Shown: positions 61,951 to 64,000 of the stretch, in pieces
Layout: every line of letters begins with the position of its first letter
Position numbering within the stretch: the first letter of the stretch is position 1
Assembly: GCA_001464765.1 (NCBI GenBank)
Contig: LNDV01000025.1
Location: forward strand, 1 to 64,000
Source of the DNA: Betaproteobacteria bacterium Ga0077526
GTDB taxonomy: Bacteria; Pseudomonadota; Gammaproteobacteria; Burkholderiales; Ga0077523
DNA: 64,000 nucleotides
Reading direction: 5' to 3'
Notes under the pieces: model-generated
Seen by the model: only the letters and a program-made list of their open reading frames with translations
The model's database searches: none
What the model was told of the DNA's origin: nothing
Program-made: the position numbers and the translations under genes

Positions 61951-62330
61951 CGCTGCTGCTCCATCTTCTCGGCGAAGTCCTGCAGGGCAGCCCATACCCG
62001 ATCGGCATTGATGCGGTACCAGACCGTCGCGGGAACGCCTACACGGCGCTCCTCCAGCAACCCTGCACTGCGAAGACGCCGTCGCGCGGTCTCCTGCTCG
62101 AAGCGCGACAGCCCGGTGAGCTCCGTCCAGCTTTCGCGCGATCGCGCAAACCACCCGCCATGACGGGGATCGAGACCGTCGGAGGCACGGATCGCCTGCG
62201 AGAGAAAGAGCGCGGACAGCACGCTCCCGGTGATGGGCACCAGGCACCGGTGAAAGCTAAACGGCTCGCCAAAGGCCTCCAGCAGCAACTCGGGCGTCAT
62301 GGGCCCGTCGGGCCAGACTCGCGGCTTCAT
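61947..62330 (-). CDS. Small winged-helix protein, paralogue of the next gene's N-terminus
   Basis: 127 residues from ATG 62330. Contains FSFHRCLVPITGSVLSALFLSQAI and HGGWFARSRESWTELTGLSRFEQETARRRLRSAGLLEER, a clear winged-helix DNA-binding unit. The same arrangement (TGSV.ALFLSQ ... GGWF.....WT..TGL...EQ) begins the 483-residue protein encoded just downstream, so they are paralogues in one operon. Probably a DNA-binding replication or regulatory factor. Confidence 0.65.
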   Translation of the reverse strand: MKPRVWPDGPMTPELLLEAFGEPFSFHRCLVPITGSVLSALFLSQAIRASDGLDPRHGGWFARSRESWTELTGLSRFEQETARRRLRSAGLLEERRVGVPATVWYRINADRVWAALQDFAEKMEQQR

Positions 62331-62875
62331 GGCGCCACCTCCACCGCTTCGACCACCCACCCCAGCACGGCGAGGGTGTACTCCGGGAACTGCTCGTGCA
62401 GGCGGACGAGGCGCTCGCGCGGGTCGTCGGCCTGCGTCTTTTTCCAGCGCACCGCGATGAAGTCGCGGGTCTCCAGGTCGGGCAATCGCATACGTCCGAC
62501 GCCGAAACTCACGCCAAGCACACGCCGGGACTGGAGCGTGCGGGATCGGCTCAGGCTGAAGAAGCGCATCATCTGTACGTAGGAAGCCCCGTGCCGCAGG
62601 AAGTAGTCTCGAAGCGCGTACTGGTCGGCGCGAATGGTGTAGGCCCGGAGCGCTTCGTGGAGTTCGTCCGGTAGCAGTTCCACGCGCAGCATCACCCGCC
62701 GTTGCCCGCCGAGAAATTCCAGCTCGGCGGCTTTCAGGGTGCGAAGTCGCAGCAGTGCCTCAAGCGAATCGCCGGTGAGCCCCAGACTCGACACGGCCTG
62801 GTCGTTGAAGCCGGTGGCCAGATGCCCTAGCACGGCAAGGCGAATGGAGGGATCGTGCAGTGGGATGAGCATCAC
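62327..62875 (-). CDS. DUF2857 (STY4526-type) ICE protein
   Basis: 182 residues, GTG start overlapping the ParB stop (GTGA; an ATG follows at once). Begins LIPLHDPSIRLAVLGHLATGFNDQAVSSLGL and includes YFLRHGASYVQMMRFFSLSRSRTLQSRR, the DUF2857 pattern, with an HTH-like region. Members are found next to parB on PFGI-1-like and related ICEs. Probable DNA-binding protein of unknown task. Confidence 0.85.
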   Translation of the reverse strand: MMLIPLHDPSIRLAVLGHLATGFNDQAVSSLGLTGDSLEALLRLRTLKAAELEFLGGQRRVMLRVELLPDELHEALRAYTIRADQYALRDYFLRHGASYVQMMRFFSLSRSRTLQSRRVLGVSFGVGRMRLPDLETRDFIAVRWKKTQADDPRERLVRLHEQFPEYTLAVLGWVVEAVEVAP

Positions 62876-64000
62876 GCGCCCCCCTTCGCTTGTTCACCCG
62901 CTCCAGCGCTTGGGAAGCTCTGCCGGATCGCGACGAGCGTTGACCACAAGGCGCGCGCCGCCGGGTCTTTGGGATCCATCATCCACTGCAGGAAGCGCCG
63001 ATCCACCGTGACCGGATCCAGCGCCGCAGCTTCGCCATTTGCAGCGCTGAGCGATCGCAGCAGGGACAGGGCCTGGCCGATCCGTCGATCCGAGACCACG
63101 GCTCCTCCCACACCGATGCGCACACCCAAGGGCGCCGCATCGTCGGCGCGCAGATCGAGGGTGATCCCAGCGGCCCGAGCGAACTGCAGCACACGCTGGT
63201 GGATGTGGCGGTTTCGGACGGAGGGTACAGCGGTGGCCGCTGGAGGGTCTGGCGGATCTGCTGATGCAGCTTTCAGGTCGGATGCATCGCGCTCGGCAGA
63301 GCGCGGGTCATTCAGGGCCGGCCGCCGCGCCAGCGCTGCCTCGCACTGCCCGAGCAACGCGATGGGGTCGAGGACCACCTCACCCGACTGGGCAAACGAC
63401 TGGAACACGGGTTCGAAGACTTCCGTGTAGAGCCGGTCTCGCTCCCAACCGTCGTCCTCGGCTCGCTTGACGAGGGCATTGAGCCCAGGTTGAAGGAGCT
63501 TCACCTCGGGATATCCCATCGCCTGAGCCAGCGGACCCAGGGCGGACAGTCGACGCGCCGCGAACAGACAGTGCGATAGGCTCGCCAGGTTCACCACTAC
63601 CCCGAAGGCCACGATGGCGTCGTGCAGTTGGCGCAGAGACGGCGGCGTCGGAGACTCCGCTGCCAATCGGTCGGACAGAGCTCGCAGCGCGCAGGCCTTG
63701 TCCCAGAAGGTGAGATCTCCTCGATGCTCGTTCTCGATCAGGTGAGCGCTCAGCACGTGACATTCTGAACGCCACGGTCGGTACAAGGCAGGGATCGTCC
63801 GAAAGCGGGCGTCGCCCGTCTCGGTCCAGAGCTCCTGCACCGCGACCAGTCGCGTGTTGCCCCCGGCCTCGACGATGTAGTGCCGCTCACCGGGGCGACG
63901 GGTCACCGTGATCGGATTGCGCAGGCCACCGACAGCGATGGAAGCCTTGATCGACTCGAACAACCCGTTTCGACGCTGCCGGGGGTTGAACTCGTAGGGG
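62872..64000 (-). CDS. parB: ParB-family ICE protein (5' end beyond window)
   Basis: The frame continues to the window edge: upstream of 63963 it still reads PYEFNPRQRRNG, part of the ParB box, so the start lies to the right. Visible: IKASIAVGGLRNPITVTRRPGERHYIVEAGGNTRLVAVQEL and LSAHLIENEHRGDLTFWDKACAL, the ParB/Srx nuclease-like fold and the HTH region. ICE ParB proteins of this class aid stability of the excised element and may control genes. A parA is expected further right. The nearby palindromes are candidate binding sites. Confidence 0.9.
   Translation of the reverse strand, partial: PYEFNPRQRRNGLFESIKASIAVGGLRNPITVTRRPGERHYIVEAGGNTRLVAVQELWTETGDARFRTIPALYRPWRSECHVLSAHLIENEHRGDLTFWDKACALRALSDRLAAESPTPPSLRQLHDAIVAFGVVVNLASLSHCLFAARRLSALGPLAQAMGYPEVKLLQPGLNALVKRAEDDGWERDRLYTEVFEPVFQSFAQSGEVVLDPIALLGQCEAALARRPALNDPRSAERDASDLKAASADPPDPPAATAVPSVRNRHIHQRVLQFARAAGITLDLRADDAAPLGVRIGVGGAVVSDRRIGQALSLLRSLSAANGEAAALDPVTVDRRFLQWMMDPKDPAARALWSTLVAIRQSFPSAGAGEQAKGGA

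Overview
This 64 kb, GC-rich window is mostly an integrative and conjugative element (ICE). It carries an F-type (MPF_F) type IV secretion system, a block of ICE maintenance genes and two defence-gene clusters. The host is probably a proteobacterium with an exosortase system, most likely a betaproteobacterium: the left edge encodes two PEP-CTERM proteins and a PrtD-like type I secretion transporter. No rRNA, tRNA or CRISPR array was seen.

Layout. 1-5.2 kb: a partial type I secretion ABC transporter, two PEP-CTERM proteins, an exported thermonuclease-like protein and a broken second copy of its gene. 5.7-8.5 kb: a helicase IV-like UvrD-family helicase with an embedded nuclease-like domain and a C-terminal zinc finger. 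9.0-14.8 kb: a two-gene operon encoding a cytosolic TIR protein and a 1468-residue protein with a signal peptide, 14 WD40 repeats, one transmembrane helix and a STAND/AAA-type ATPase domain. Right behind it lies a frameshifted C-terminal remnant of an IS91-like transposase.

15.2-37.0 kb: the transfer region. DUF4400, traD and a TraI_2-like gene lie on the minus strand. A divergent plus-strand operon runs lytic transglycosylase - pilin-like - traL - traE - traK - traB - dsbC - traV - traC - trbI - S26 peptidase - traW - traU - trbC - traN (apparently as two genes) - traF - traH - traG. Twin inverted repeats sit in the divergent intergenic region.

37.3-42.1 kb: a type II CBASS operon on the minus strand (Cap5 HNH-SAVED nuclease, CD-NTase, Cap2 E1/E2, Cap3 JAMM protease). 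42.7-51.2 kb: divergent XRE regulator, ImmA/IrrE protease, type I restriction-modification (hsdM, hsdS, hsdR) and an unknown nuclease-like gene. 51.3-52.5 kb: a HEPN/RES-type protein. 53.5-54.35 kb: a tyrosine recombinase followed by a strong hairpin.

54.4-64 kb: ICE maintenance genes (DUF932, RadC-like, a 32-residue membrane peptide, DUF3577, a large membrane-anchored papain-like protein, TIGR03761-type protein, two winged-helix proteins, DUF2857, ParB running off the right edge). Several of these genes carry nested stem-loop leaders, three of them behind a shared sequence box. Two parS/KorB-operator-like palindromes occur here. Transfer and maintenance genes form the backbone; the two defence clusters look like cargo beside each end of the transfer region.

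The most unusual content is the TIR + exported WD40-TM-ATPase pair. It reads like a membrane-spanning, receptor-like immune system, with its sensor outside the cytoplasm and a TIR effector inside.
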